From Pelagibius sp048268885 (GTDB taxonomy: Bacteria; Pseudomonadota; Alphaproteobacteria; Kiloniellales; Kiloniellaceae), in the NCBI GenBank assembly GCA_048268885.1, contig JBLWUP010000029.1, positions 10,513 through 74,512 on the forward strand: DNA of 64,000 nt, written 5' to 3'. Every line of letters starts with the position of its first letter. Within the stretch, counting starts at the first letter, position 1. Shown piece by piece: positions 53,416 to 60,593 of the stretch. The position numbers were made by a program, and so were the translations under genes. The notes under the pieces were generated by a model. The model was not told the DNA's origin. It saw only the letters and a program-made list of their open reading frames with translations, and ran no database searches.

Positions 53416-53730
53416 ATGGACTATCGACACGACCCGCAGAAGCTTGACGTAGCTAGCGCAGCGAACCGGCGCCACTACGTCACCAAGGCGAAGGAATGGA
53501 CGCGGCACCAGTCCGCACGGCTCAGGGTGACCGAGGCGGAAATGCTTGCGGCGATTTGCCGGGGATGGCTGCCGGAGCAGGTCGAAAGGGTTGCTTCGCG
53601 CTATCACCTCGAATCCCTGCCGCCCGCGCTGCCGGACGTTCCGGCATTCGTGGATTTCCGCATTGCTCAGGCTGTCGCCAAGGGTGACACGGCGTTGGAG
53701 GCTGCATTCAAGAAGGCGCGGGCTGCTTAG
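53416..53730 (+). CDS. Small hypothetical protein
   Basis: A 104-residue protein I do not recognise, with MDYRHDPQKLDVASAANRRHY and LRVTEAEMLAAICRGWLPEQ. It is preceded by a good AAGGAAGG site. It ends the island cluster 51885-53730. Confidence 0.6.
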   Translation: MDYRHDPQKLDVASAANRRHYVTKAKEWTRHQSARLRVTEAEMLAAICRGWLPEQVERVASRYHLESLPPALPDVPAFVDFRIAQAVAKGDTALEAAFKKARAA

Positions 53731-53771
53731 CTGCTGCTTGTCGCGTTTCTCGTACCGGCCACTGCAATAGG

Positions 53772-54002
53772 CTAACGGTCTTCGGAATCCCGTATTGGCA
53801 TTCTCGATTGCCAGTCTATAGGCCGTCGAAAGAAGCGGTATCCGCACAGTCTGAGATGATCGACGATCCGGCGCGCTACCTGCAAATGACCCGCGTCATC
53901 ACGTGGGTCTAGCTTACCAATGCTGCGGCGCTCCTTTTTCAAAGCGAAGCTCGCGGACTGTGCTACGTCATCGGCCCCAATCTCTTCCAAATCGTTCCCC
54001 AT
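53772..54002 (-). CDS. Possible small hypothetical protein
   Basis: A 76-residue open frame from ATG 54002 (MGNDLEEIGADDVAQSASF...) with no clear ribosome-binding site. Charged composition is plausible, but no family is recognised. It could be spurious. Confidence 0.35.
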   Translation of the reverse strand: MGNDLEEIGADDVAQSASFALKKERRSIGKLDPRDDAGHLQVARRIVDHLRLCGYRFFRRPIDWQSRMPIRDSEDR

Positions 54003-54044
54003 GATGTTAGAGTGACAGTAGAACAGAACAAGAACAAGCGGCAA

Positions 54045-54053
54045 TTATCCACA
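54045..54053 (+). promoter_or_regulatory. Perfect DnaA box inside the island
   Basis: TTATCCACA, an exact E. coli-type DnaA box. A single isolated copy; it could be chance. Confidence 0.4.
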
Positions 54054-54184
54054 TATGCCCGATCCTCTCCTATTGACAAGTGGGCTGAGTAATTTCCGGG
54101 GTGCGGGCGAGAAAGTGGGCTAACCCATTGATATTCGAGTCCTCTTTCGCGCCGCGTATGTCTTTGATTCTACGGCGTGAATCC

Positions 54185-54214
54185 TTGACAGGGGGATTCT
54201 TCCCCCTCTACCAT
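54185..54214 (+). promoter_or_regulatory. Candidate promoter and operator for dprA-like gene
   Basis: A perfect -35 TTGACA (54185-54190), spacer of 18 nt and TACCAT (54209-54214, 4 of 6). The spacer contains the inverted repeat GGGGGATTCTTCCCCC (54191-54206), which could be a repressor operator. Confidence 0.5.
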
Positions 54215-54291
54215 TGGTAGGCGGAAGTGCCGATTCGGCGGGTGGAGTCGCTCCCTGGCGGGACGGGCACAGCGACAAAGCGGGGTGTACC

Positions 54292-55080
54292 ATGAGCGGC
54301 ATGGCAGCGAGAAAAATCGAGCACAACGACAGTCGATCCCGGAGTCGTGCTCCGCGTGGCAAACGGTCAAACTACGCGGCGCCGGAAGCGCCGTTACGAG
54401 TCATGTTGTCTGAAGCGTTGCATGGCACTGGCCGCTTTCCCGGTACGAAGCAATCCGACTTCTTCAAGCGCCCCGATGATACGGAAGGCAGCGCAGTCGA
54501 CATGCGCCTGTACTATGCAGGCGACCTGTCACTATTGCAGCGGCCATGTGTTGCTATCGTCGGCACCCGCAACGTTTCGGAGAATGGTGCAGCTCGCACA
54601 AAGCGTCTGGCGCGCGAACTGGTAGACGCGGGAGTCGTGGTAGTGTCCGGCCTCGCGGCGGGTGTTGATACTGCCGCCCATACCGCCGCTATCGAAGCGG
54701 GCGGGCAAACGGTGGCCGTGATTGGCACCCCGCTTGAGAAGGCATACCCTGCCGCAAATGGCCACCTGCAAGAGACGATCTACCGCGAGCATCTTCTGAT
54801 TTCGCAGTTTGCTTCAGGCGAACGGACGTTCCGTGCGAGCTTTCCGCTCCGCAACAAGCTCATGGCGACCTTGAGCGATGCTACGGTCGTTATGGAAGCC
54901 TCGGACACGTCAGGCACTCTGCATCAAGCGGCGGAATGTACCCGCCTTGGCCGCTGGCTCTTCATCGCTCAGTCAGTGGTAGATGACCCGTCGCTTGAGT
55001 GGCCCAAAAAGTTCCTGAAATACGATACCTGCGTGCCGCTGACCGACGTTTCCGACATCACCAGTCGAATCCTGGGATAG
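54292..55080 (+). CDS. DprA/Smf-family DNA-processing protein, defence-type
   Basis: A 262-residue Rossmann-fold DprA protein. Typical motifs are CVAIVGTRNVSENGAARTKRLA, VVVSGLAAGVDTAAHTAAI, TVAVIGTPLEKAYPA, the RNKLMATLSDATVVMEAS loop and GTLHQAAECTRLGR. Chromosomal DprA loads RecA on incoming DNA. This copy lies on a mobile element and is directly followed by a phosphoribosyltransferase gene, a pairing I recall in catalogues of candidate antiphage systems (DprA-PRTase). ATG 54292 (MSGMAARK) is the start; ATG 54214 adds 26 residues. Confidence 0.85.
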   Translation: MSGMAARKIEHNDSRSRSRAPRGKRSNYAAPEAPLRVMLSEALHGTGRFPGTKQSDFFKRPDDTEGSAVDMRLYYAGDLSLLQRPCVAIVGTRNVSENGAARTKRLARELVDAGVVVVSGLAAGVDTAAHTAAIEAGGQTVAVIGTPLEKAYPAANGHLQETIYREHLLISQFASGERTFRASFPLRNKLMATLSDATVVMEASDTSGTLHQAAECTRLGRWLFIAQSVVDDPSLEWPKKFLKYDTCVPLTDVSDITSRILG

Positions 55081-55112
55081 CTTCTCAATTCGCGACGCAG
55101 TAGTATTGCGCC

Positions 55113-55817
55113 ATGCCTCTTCGCGTGATGAGTATGATGCAATACCTGACTGCCTGGGACGGGGTTGAAGCCCGGTCAGAGGACTATGCGTCCCTTATGG
55201 TCGTAAAGGCCGTGAAGGGCCGCGACCCTGGCGGGCGCCGCAGAGCACTTACCTTTGGTGACAGGTCATATACCTTCGGACCTGGACTTCCGGGACCGGC
55301 GGTAGACCTCTGGACAGCATGGGCCGCGAGCCGATTGGTCAGCATTGTTCGCGACGGCCCCGTTGCCCTCGTGCCAGTGCCTAACCGCCATGCTGTCCAT
55401 GGGACAGCCGCAGATTTCCCAACCGCTAGATTGGCGCAACAGATCGCAGATGCTGTTGGCCACCGAGTGCAGGTTGCAACTGAACTATGGTGGGACCAAG
55501 AGATGGAGCCCGCTAGCGAAGGCGGGCCGCGCTTTGCACAACAGTTATACCCGCACCTGATTACCGAGGCATCGGGCGCTGTTGGTCCCCGTGTCCTTCT
55601 TGATGATGTACTAACAGGCGGCGGCCACCTAAGGGCAAGCGCAGCAAGGCTCCGGGAGATTGGTCACGACCCGCAGTATGCAATTTGCTGCGGGCGAACC
55701 TGCCATGAGCAACTGGAGAATCCGTTTGCCGTGCAAGTCGAAGTTCTACACGACTTCGATCCTGAAGACCCTCATGGCTTCAAGGAAATGTTCCCGGACG
55801 ATCTAGACGACTTCTGA
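55113..55817 (+). CDS. Phosphoribosyltransferase, ComF-like, paired with DprA
   Basis: A 234-residue type I phosphoribosyltransferase fold protein. The PRPP-binding loop is VLLDDVLTGGGHLRAS near residues 160-175, and VALVPVPNRHAVHG earlier is the ComF-like PxPN motif. It lies 32 nt after dprA on the same strand, suggesting a two-gene unit. Conserved catalytic Asp residues are present. The substrate is unknown; in a defence context it could modify a nucleotide or macromolecule on sensing, but that is inference. Confidence 0.8.
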   Translation: MPLRVMSMMQYLTAWDGVEARSEDYASLMVVKAVKGRDPGGRRRALTFGDRSYTFGPGLPGPAVDLWTAWAASRLVSIVRDGPVALVPVPNRHAVHGTAADFPTARLAQQIADAVGHRVQVATELWWDQEMEPASEGGPRFAQQLYPHLITEASGAVGPRVLLDDVLTGGGHLRASAARLREIGHDPQYAICCGRTCHEQLENPFAVQVEVLHDFDPEDPHGFKEMFPDDLDDF

Positions 55818-55827
55818 GAACCAGCGA

Positions 55828-56568
55828 CTAGAGCAAGTCACCGCGCATTCCGGATGCTTTGCGGCGGGCCTCGGCTTCGCGCTCCTCCAAAATCTGCCGC
55901 CACAGATCATAAGTGGTGGCGATCATGGCCTCCAGCTCATCGAAGCTAAACAATTGCATCCCCTCATCGGTGTAGAGAATGGGGCTGCGTTGGTCGCCCT
56001 CTTCGACACGAAACTGGAAAATGCCAAACTTGGCTTCGGCAAAGCTAGGATCGGCAACCCGAATGCGTTCATTCATCATCGAGAACGCGAAGCGGCGACC
56101 CACCTCAGTTAGCCGATATGTTCTGCGCGGATCGACGAAGGGCACTAGCGGAACCCCTTCGACATTCAAGACCATTGGAAGCCAGTACTTGACCTTTCCG
56201 CCAGTGCTGGTGGGCAAAGGGAAGAAATCTTCGGGTCGCCCAACGATCCCGGAGCTTTCCGAGTAGTGGTAGAGGCCCCTGGCAACCTGGAGATTCGATT
56301 TGATCTCCTGAGGCGACTTTCCGTCCTTCGTTATGCGGGCCTTGATTGTGTCCCAGGAAGTCCGCTTTGCCGGGCCAAACATTTCATACTGGACATTGAA
56401 AATGTCGTGATAGCAGGTCCGCGTGGGGTTGTAGCTAATGGTCGGGTACTTGTCCCGAATCTGGCGGAGCTGGCTACGCTGTTCCTTCTCCGAGAGAGGA
56501 GCAATACGGGCTAGGTCGGTCTCAGTTAAACGGCGTATCTTCACTAGGCTCTCCAGCGATGGGGACAT
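55828..56568 (-). CDS. Partner of the Panacea antitoxin, putative toxin
   Basis: A 246-residue protein (ATG 56568, MSPSLESLVKIRRL; ATG 56574 adds two residues). It overlaps the 3' end of the antitoxin gene by 47 nt. No nuclease or kinase motif is recognised; the pattern GLYHYSESSGIVGRPEDFFPLP and PLVPFVDPRRTYRLTEVGR is seen. Panacea antitoxins are known to pair with many different toxin types in this order. Toxic activity is inferred from position. Confidence 0.6.
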   Translation of the reverse strand: MSPSLESLVKIRRLTETDLARIAPLSEKEQRSQLRQIRDKYPTISYNPTRTCYHDIFNVQYEMFGPAKRTSWDTIKARITKDGKSPQEIKSNLQVARGLYHYSESSGIVGRPEDFFPLPTSTGGKVKYWLPMVLNVEGVPLVPFVDPRRTYRLTEVGRRFAFSMMNERIRVADPSFAEAKFGIFQFRVEEGDQRSPILYTDEGMQLFSFDELEAMIATTYDLWRQILEEREAEARRKASGMRGDLL

Positions 56569-57073
56569 CTCCAATGGACACCTTATGGTACTTAAACCGT
56601 TCGATGATCACATTATCTGGTATCCGCAAGCCCAGCGCAACCGACGTTCTGGCTTTGTCCACAATGAAATGCCAGGGCGACTTTGGGGCGTGAGAAACAT
56701 CTACCAATCGGCCAGGAGACATTCGCCCGTAAGAGTGCATCACTAGCGAGAGCCGCCGCCTCACCTCTGGGTCGTCAGGAACGGGGATATCGAGCGGGGC
56801 TCCTGACAGCAGGTCCTTTCCGCTAGCCCGAAACTTTATGGGCTCACTCCCTGCTGAGCGGAACGCCTTATAGGTGACGGGGTGGACTGGCCCATACTGC
56901 CAAGCCTCAAAATAGCCGCTTACCAGTGGCCTCTTGGTCTCAATTAGAAAGATACCATGGGCGAAATAGAGGAGCTTCTGAAGGGCAAGATTGGTGATTC
57001 CGATGCGGTCTCCATCGGCCATATCCAGCATGAGGTTCGCTACCCCACGAGGGTCAAAGGGCGGGCTGGTCAT
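56522..57073 (-). CDS. Panacea-domain (DUF4065, SocA-like) antitoxin
   Basis: A 183-residue protein. The Panacea signature is VANLMLDMADGDRIGITNLALQKLLYFAHG (long helix then KLLYFAH), followed by GYFEAWQYGPVHPVTYKAFR. The domain occurs in PanA antitoxins and in the Caulobacter ClpXP adaptor SocA. It is first of a two-gene minus-strand unit. A perfect palindrome CTAGCGCTAG lies at 57098-57107, 25 bp upstream of the start, and could be its operator. Confidence 0.82.
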   Translation of the reverse strand: MTSPPFDPRGVANLMLDMADGDRIGITNLALQKLLYFAHGIFLIETKRPLVSGYFEAWQYGPVHPVTYKAFRSAGSEPIKFRASGKDLLSGAPLDIPVPDDPEVRRRLSLVMHSYGRMSPGRLVDVSHAPKSPWHFIVDKARTSVALGLRIPDNVIIERFKYHKVSIGDVPIAGEPSEDTPFN

Positions 57074-57097
57074 CGGTTCACGTCAAATCTTGTCCCG

Positions 57098-57107
57098 CTA
57101 GCGCTAG
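57098..57107. promoter_or_regulatory. Palindrome upstream of the Panacea gene
   Basis: CTAGCGCTAG, a 10-bp perfect palindrome 25 bp upstream of the Panacea start, suitable for autoregulation. Inferred only from position. Confidence 0.4.
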
Positions 57108-57265
57108 AGGTAGTTCATTCGCAGGGGCAAAACCACTTTCGGTTGCTTGCGTCCCGCGCATGTGGGATTTCCACCATGCGGGGCTGTCATCGTCAAGCAC
57201 ACTGTCTGAGTCATTTCAGACCGTAACCGACTCGTACTGAATCGAAAAACGCAACTCGGGGCGAC

Positions 57266-58807
57266 TCAATGCTTTGATTTAGCGACGATCTGAATCGGCT
57301 TGCCCTTCTCGATAACGACCTTTTCGATAACGCGCCGAAGTTCGCTTATTCGATGCAGGATGGATTGATATTCCATCTGGCGAGCGTCGCCTTCATCTAT
57401 ACCGTCAGTCCACTTCGCCCCCGCCAACAGTGCCGCGAAGTCGCCGCCGTCCTGGGCAATTGCTTGCCGCTCCTCCAGTTCCGCCTTCTGGGCCTTCAGC
57501 GCGTCAAGCTGGGCTTCGTGCTCTATCAGACGTTTCTCCGCCGTCGCAGAACTCACCCGCTCCAGCGTATCTAGCAACCGCGCAATGCTGCCTTCAGTCT
57601 CCGCAACCTTGGCGTCTAGGCCAGCGATCTCCGACCCATAGTCCGGGCCCGTCTTGGCTCTGGCCGACTCTTGCGCGCGAAGGAAAAAAATCTTCGGAAG
57701 ATTGTCGAAGACGTAGGTCATCACCTCCTCATAACGAACAGCGCGGGCGTCACAATTCGCGGTACGGCGGGCAGTGTCGCAGGCTAGGTAGGCCCCGCCT
57801 TTCGGTGGCGCACCCTTGTTAACGTAGATCATACGGCCACCGCAGCGACCGCAGAAGGCAATGCCGGTCAGCTCATTGCGCGGTAGAACATCTTTGGTGC
57901 CGCTCGGTCCCGGCTTCGAATGCTTCACCCGGTAGAAGTCTGCCGCTGACACAATGGCCGGGAAGTATCCCTCGATAGGGTCGCCGTCCGGAACGCGCTG
58001 CCGACGCCCAGAATCATAGGTGAGGCGCATTGGCTGAAACCGTCCGATGACAGCCTCATTCCGGAGAATCTTTTGAATGTAGGAGGGGTACCACGTGCTG
58101 GACTTGCCGAACGTTGAGACACCTTCAACGTTCAAATGGCGAGCAACTGCCGTCTTCCCCCAACCTTTGAGCGTCAGGTTGAAAATCGTCTGCACGATCA
58201 CCGCCCGCGCCTTGATGACTTCAAACTTGCCGTTATGCACCCGCAGCCATGCCGGGGCCATTTCTGTCAGAATGTGCTCCCCGGTGGCGGCCCGCGCCTT
58301 CTTGTTCTGCCAAGCAGCCCGTAGCCTTCGCGATTTGGTCTCGCTCTCTTCGTTGGCGCGGGACATGGTGACCAGGGGGACTAGGAGGCCGGTCAGGTTG
58401 TTGATGGAGTCGCTGTCGTACTCCTGTTCGTCGGACAGGGTGACAATGCGGACCCCCTTACCCAGCAGTTCAACGAACCGATTCAGCGCGGGGATGATTC
58501 GGTCGCGGGAGAGGCGATCAAGAGACTCCACGAGGAGGTAAGACCCAGGCGCCACCCGGCCCGACTCGACGGCCTTCTGAAAGGCGCCCAATGCCCCCTC
58601 GACGACGTTCCTACCCCGAAAGGCGCTAACCCCCAGGTCCCGGAAAGTAAGCTCTGTGTCCAGCTCCAGGCCGTGGCGCTCGGCATAGCGGCGAGCTGCT
58701 TCGGTTTGCCGCCGGAGGCTGTCGCCCCTGGCCTGCTCAGGCGTGGAGAAGCGGAGATAGCTGTAGGCCCGGGGCCGGTTGGGCGCGGCTGGCCTCCTCT
58801 TGGACAT
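57266..58807 (-). CDS. Large serine recombinase, probable integrase of the island
   Basis: A 513-residue large serine recombinase. The resolvase domain has YSYLRFST with Ser21 as nucleophile and ESLDRLSRDRIIPALNRF; then the recombinase domain (NKKARAATGEHILTEMAPAWL; SYIQKILRNEAVIGR) and the zinc ribbon (GIAFCGRCGGRMIYVN and CDTARRTANCDARAVRY, near 316-350). A long coiled coil follows (ARLLDTLERVS; EAQLDALKAQKAELEERQ). Large serine integrases recombine short att sites without long identities, consistent with the TCAGCA core 58 bp from its start. It reads in the same direction as comM. Confidence 0.93.
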   Translation of the reverse strand: MSKRRPAAPNRPRAYSYLRFSTPEQARGDSLRRQTEAARRYAERHGLELDTELTFRDLGVSAFRGRNVVEGALGAFQKAVESGRVAPGSYLLVESLDRLSRDRIIPALNRFVELLGKGVRIVTLSDEQEYDSDSINNLTGLLVPLVTMSRANEESETKSRRLRAAWQNKKARAATGEHILTEMAPAWLRVHNGKFEVIKARAVIVQTIFNLTLKGWGKTAVARHLNVEGVSTFGKSSTWYPSYIQKILRNEAVIGRFQPMRLTYDSGRRQRVPDGDPIEGYFPAIVSAADFYRVKHSKPGPSGTKDVLPRNELTGIAFCGRCGGRMIYVNKGAPPKGGAYLACDTARRTANCDARAVRYEEVMTYVFDNLPKIFFLRAQESARAKTGPDYGSEIAGLDAKVAETEGSIARLLDTLERVSSATAEKRLIEHEAQLDALKAQKAELEERQAIAQDGGDFAALLAGAKWTDGIDEGDARQMEYQSILHRISELRRVIEKVVIEKGKPIQIVAKSKH

Positions 58808-58864
58808 CGGCAGATTCCCTAAAGTTTCCGCCGATTATCGCCGTCCGGTACTTAATAAACAATT

Positions 58865-58870
58865 TCAGCA
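58865..58870. other. Right attachment core of the island
   Basis: TCAGCA at the junction of element DNA (AATAAACAATT) with comM 5' sequence (GGTTGTGACC). On the island side, GGTAC at 58847-58851 mirrors GTACC at the left end; joined, they would form an attP with symmetric arms. Confidence 0.8.
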
Positions 58871-59504
58871 GGTTGTGACCGCCCGCCGCCGCGATTTCCA
58901 GGGCGCGCTTGGCGCTCTCCTGCCCCTTGATGTCCTTCAGGTCCAGGCCGTTGGCCGCGGTCTCCTGCAAGGCGGGCTTCGGCGGGGTCAGCACCTGGCT
59001 GCCCTTGAAGTGGTTCACCAGAGCGAGCAGCGTCGTGGGCGCCAGGACGTCCAGCCCTTCGGCCCAGGCGGCCTCGCCACCCTGCGCCGCCGGACAGATC
59101 AGTCCGCGCTCCCGGGTCAAGGCGTGGATCGCCGCCGGCAGCACGCCGGCAACGGGGGAGATCCGCGCGTCGAGCGACAGCTCGCCCAACGCCGTGTAGC
59201 CGGCCAGCTCATCGCCCGGCAGCACGCCCATGGCGATCAGCAGGCCGAGGGCGATGGGCAGGTCGAAGTGGCTGCCTTCCTTCTGCAGGTCGGCGGGCGC
59301 CAGATTTACGGTGATGCGCTTGGGCGGCAGGGCGAGGCCCAGGGCGACCAGCGCGGCGCGCACCCGCTCGCGGCTTTCCGCCACCGCCTTGTCGGGCAGG
59401 CCGACCAGGGTGAAGGCCGGCAGGCCGTTGCCCATCTGCACCTGCACGTCGATGTCCAGGACCTCGACCCCGGCGAAGGCGACTGTGGTGATGCGGGCAA
59501 CCAT
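58866..59504 (-). pseudogene. comM: comM (yifB) 5' part, truncated by the genomic island
   Basis: N-terminal 213 codons of ComM/YifB: MVARITTVAFAGVEVLDIDV, GLPAFTLVGLPDKAVAESRERV (Lon-protease-like domain) and the AAA+ start up to AAAGGHNLL. It stops at the island core. The frame continues into the island for 43 more codons to a stop at 58737, overlapping the recombinase start by 70 nt. ATG 59504 is the start; a longer frame upstream to 59657 is unlike. See the 3' part at 43767. Confidence 0.93.
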
Positions 59505-59890
59505 GGCGCGGCGCGGTCCTTCGTTCTTCTTTGTGTCGGCGGCGGACCGCTCGGTCAATCTTAGGTAGAAGGCGCGGCGAGGCCAAAGGGATTTCCTCCT
59601 GGCGTCGAGGGCGTGGGAATTTGTCCTGCGAATCAACGCCGAACTGTCACAGATCAATTATAGTTAACGGCGCGTTACCTATGATAGCGTCCGTGAAGAA
59701 ACGGCTGCTGGGGATTTCCGATCTTCGCCCCTACCGTGCCGCCCTCTTGCTGGAGGGGCCGGGCGGTGCCACCAGGGGGCGCAGCGGAACGCAGCCGCGG
59801 TTTTGGGATCTTCTTTGATTGCTGGGGGGAGAGTTGGTCGGCGCGCCGCGCCGGCCGGGCACAACCCTATGGACGCAGGAGTCTGCACAG
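59505..59890. other. Intergenic region between comM and the phasin gene
   Basis: A gap of 386 bp between divergent genes. It must hold the comM promoter (minus) and the phasin promoter (plus). Around 59655-59690 it is AT-richer (ATAGTTAACGGCG... ATGATAGCG). No gene or RNA is recognised. Confidence 0.5.
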
Positions 59891-60412
59891 ATGGTAAGCA
59901 CCCGTAGCGAAACGACGTCTTCCAAGAAAGCCGCCCCCTCCAAAGCAGCGGCGGCCGCCGCCGGGACGGCGGGCAACGGCCCCGGCCAGGACTCCGGCCA
60001 GGCCCCCGCTCAGACTCCGGGCGAGATCATCGCCGAACGCTACCGCGACACTGCCTACGAGACGCTGGTCGGCAAGAACGGCGAGAATGTCTCGGCGGTG
60101 ATGAGCGCCGGCGAGGCGATGCTGGCCGGCATGGCCGAAATGAGCCAGGAGATGATGGCCTTCGCCGGCGACCGCCTGCGCCAGGACCTCGAAACGGCGG
60201 AGGACTTCGCCAAGGCCAAGTCGCCGGAGGAGCTGTTCGAGAAGCAGTGCTCCTTCGCCGAGCGCGCGGCCCAGCAGTACGCCGACGAGACCCGCAAGCT
60301 GATCACCCTCTTCGCGCGCATCCAGCAGTCCTGCTGGGCGCCGGTGCAGGAAAGCGCCAAGGCGGCGCTGCACGGCCTGCCGGGCACGGAAGAAAAAGAA
60401 GCCGAGAAGTAG
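59891..60412 (+). CDS. Phasin family protein
   Basis: A 173-residue protein of the phasin type. The N-terminal 45 residues are low-complexity Ala/Pro/Ser; the remainder is an amphipathic helix bundle (AAQQYADETRKLITLFARIQQ; FAGDRLRQDLETAEDFAKAK), as in proteins that coat polyhydroxyalkanoate granules. ATG 59891 (MVSTRSE) is preferred; an upstream frame adds 24 unlike residues. No PHA genes lie close by, so the granule role is by family only. Confidence 0.85.
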   Translation: MVSTRSETTSSKKAAPSKAAAAAAGTAGNGPGQDSGQAPAQTPGEIIAERYRDTAYETLVGKNGENVSAVMSAGEAMLAGMAEMSQEMMAFAGDRLRQDLETAEDFAKAKSPEELFEKQCSFAERAAQQYADETRKLITLFARIQQSCWAPVQESAKAALHGLPGTEEKEAEK

Positions 60413-60455
60413 GCTCCAGGCGCGCGCGACGCTTCGGCCGTTTTGCCAACTGGAT

Positions 60456-60539
60456 GTCACCCTCGGGCTTGTCCCGAGGGTCCATCCCACAGCGGGCTGA
60501 GCGCCTGCCCTGGATGCTCGGGACAAGCCCGAGCATGAC
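60456..60539. repeat. Dispersed inverted-repeat element, copy 2
   Basis: Second copy of the 84-bp element at 42105-42188; the two outer stems are identical and the middle differs. It again lies between convergent genes (phasin and gshB). Confidence 0.8.
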
Positions 60540-60593
60540 GATCATGGAAGGCGATTGCGCCGGAACGGATGCTTTGCGCTGTAAGCGCGCTGC

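Larger units (their letters stand above)
44648..58870. mobile_element. 14.2-kb integrative element in comM, PICI-like
   Basis: Bounded by two copies of TCAGCA (44648-44653 and 58865-58870) that split comM. It carries a large serine recombinase next to the right end, an AlpA-like gene, a primase-polymerase/helicase, a GRCGACA repeat array, a TerS-like gene, a short tyrosine recombinase, unknown small genes, a DprA-phosphoribosyltransferase pair and a Panacea toxin-antitoxin pair. It has no capsid, tail, large terminase, relaxase or type IV secretion gene. Size and content fit a phage-inducible chromosomal island; a mobilisable or plain integrative element is the alternative. Confidence 0.88.

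Noticed and set aside
44648..58870. Complete prophage
   Set aside because: No capsid, portal, large terminase, tail or lysis gene is present.
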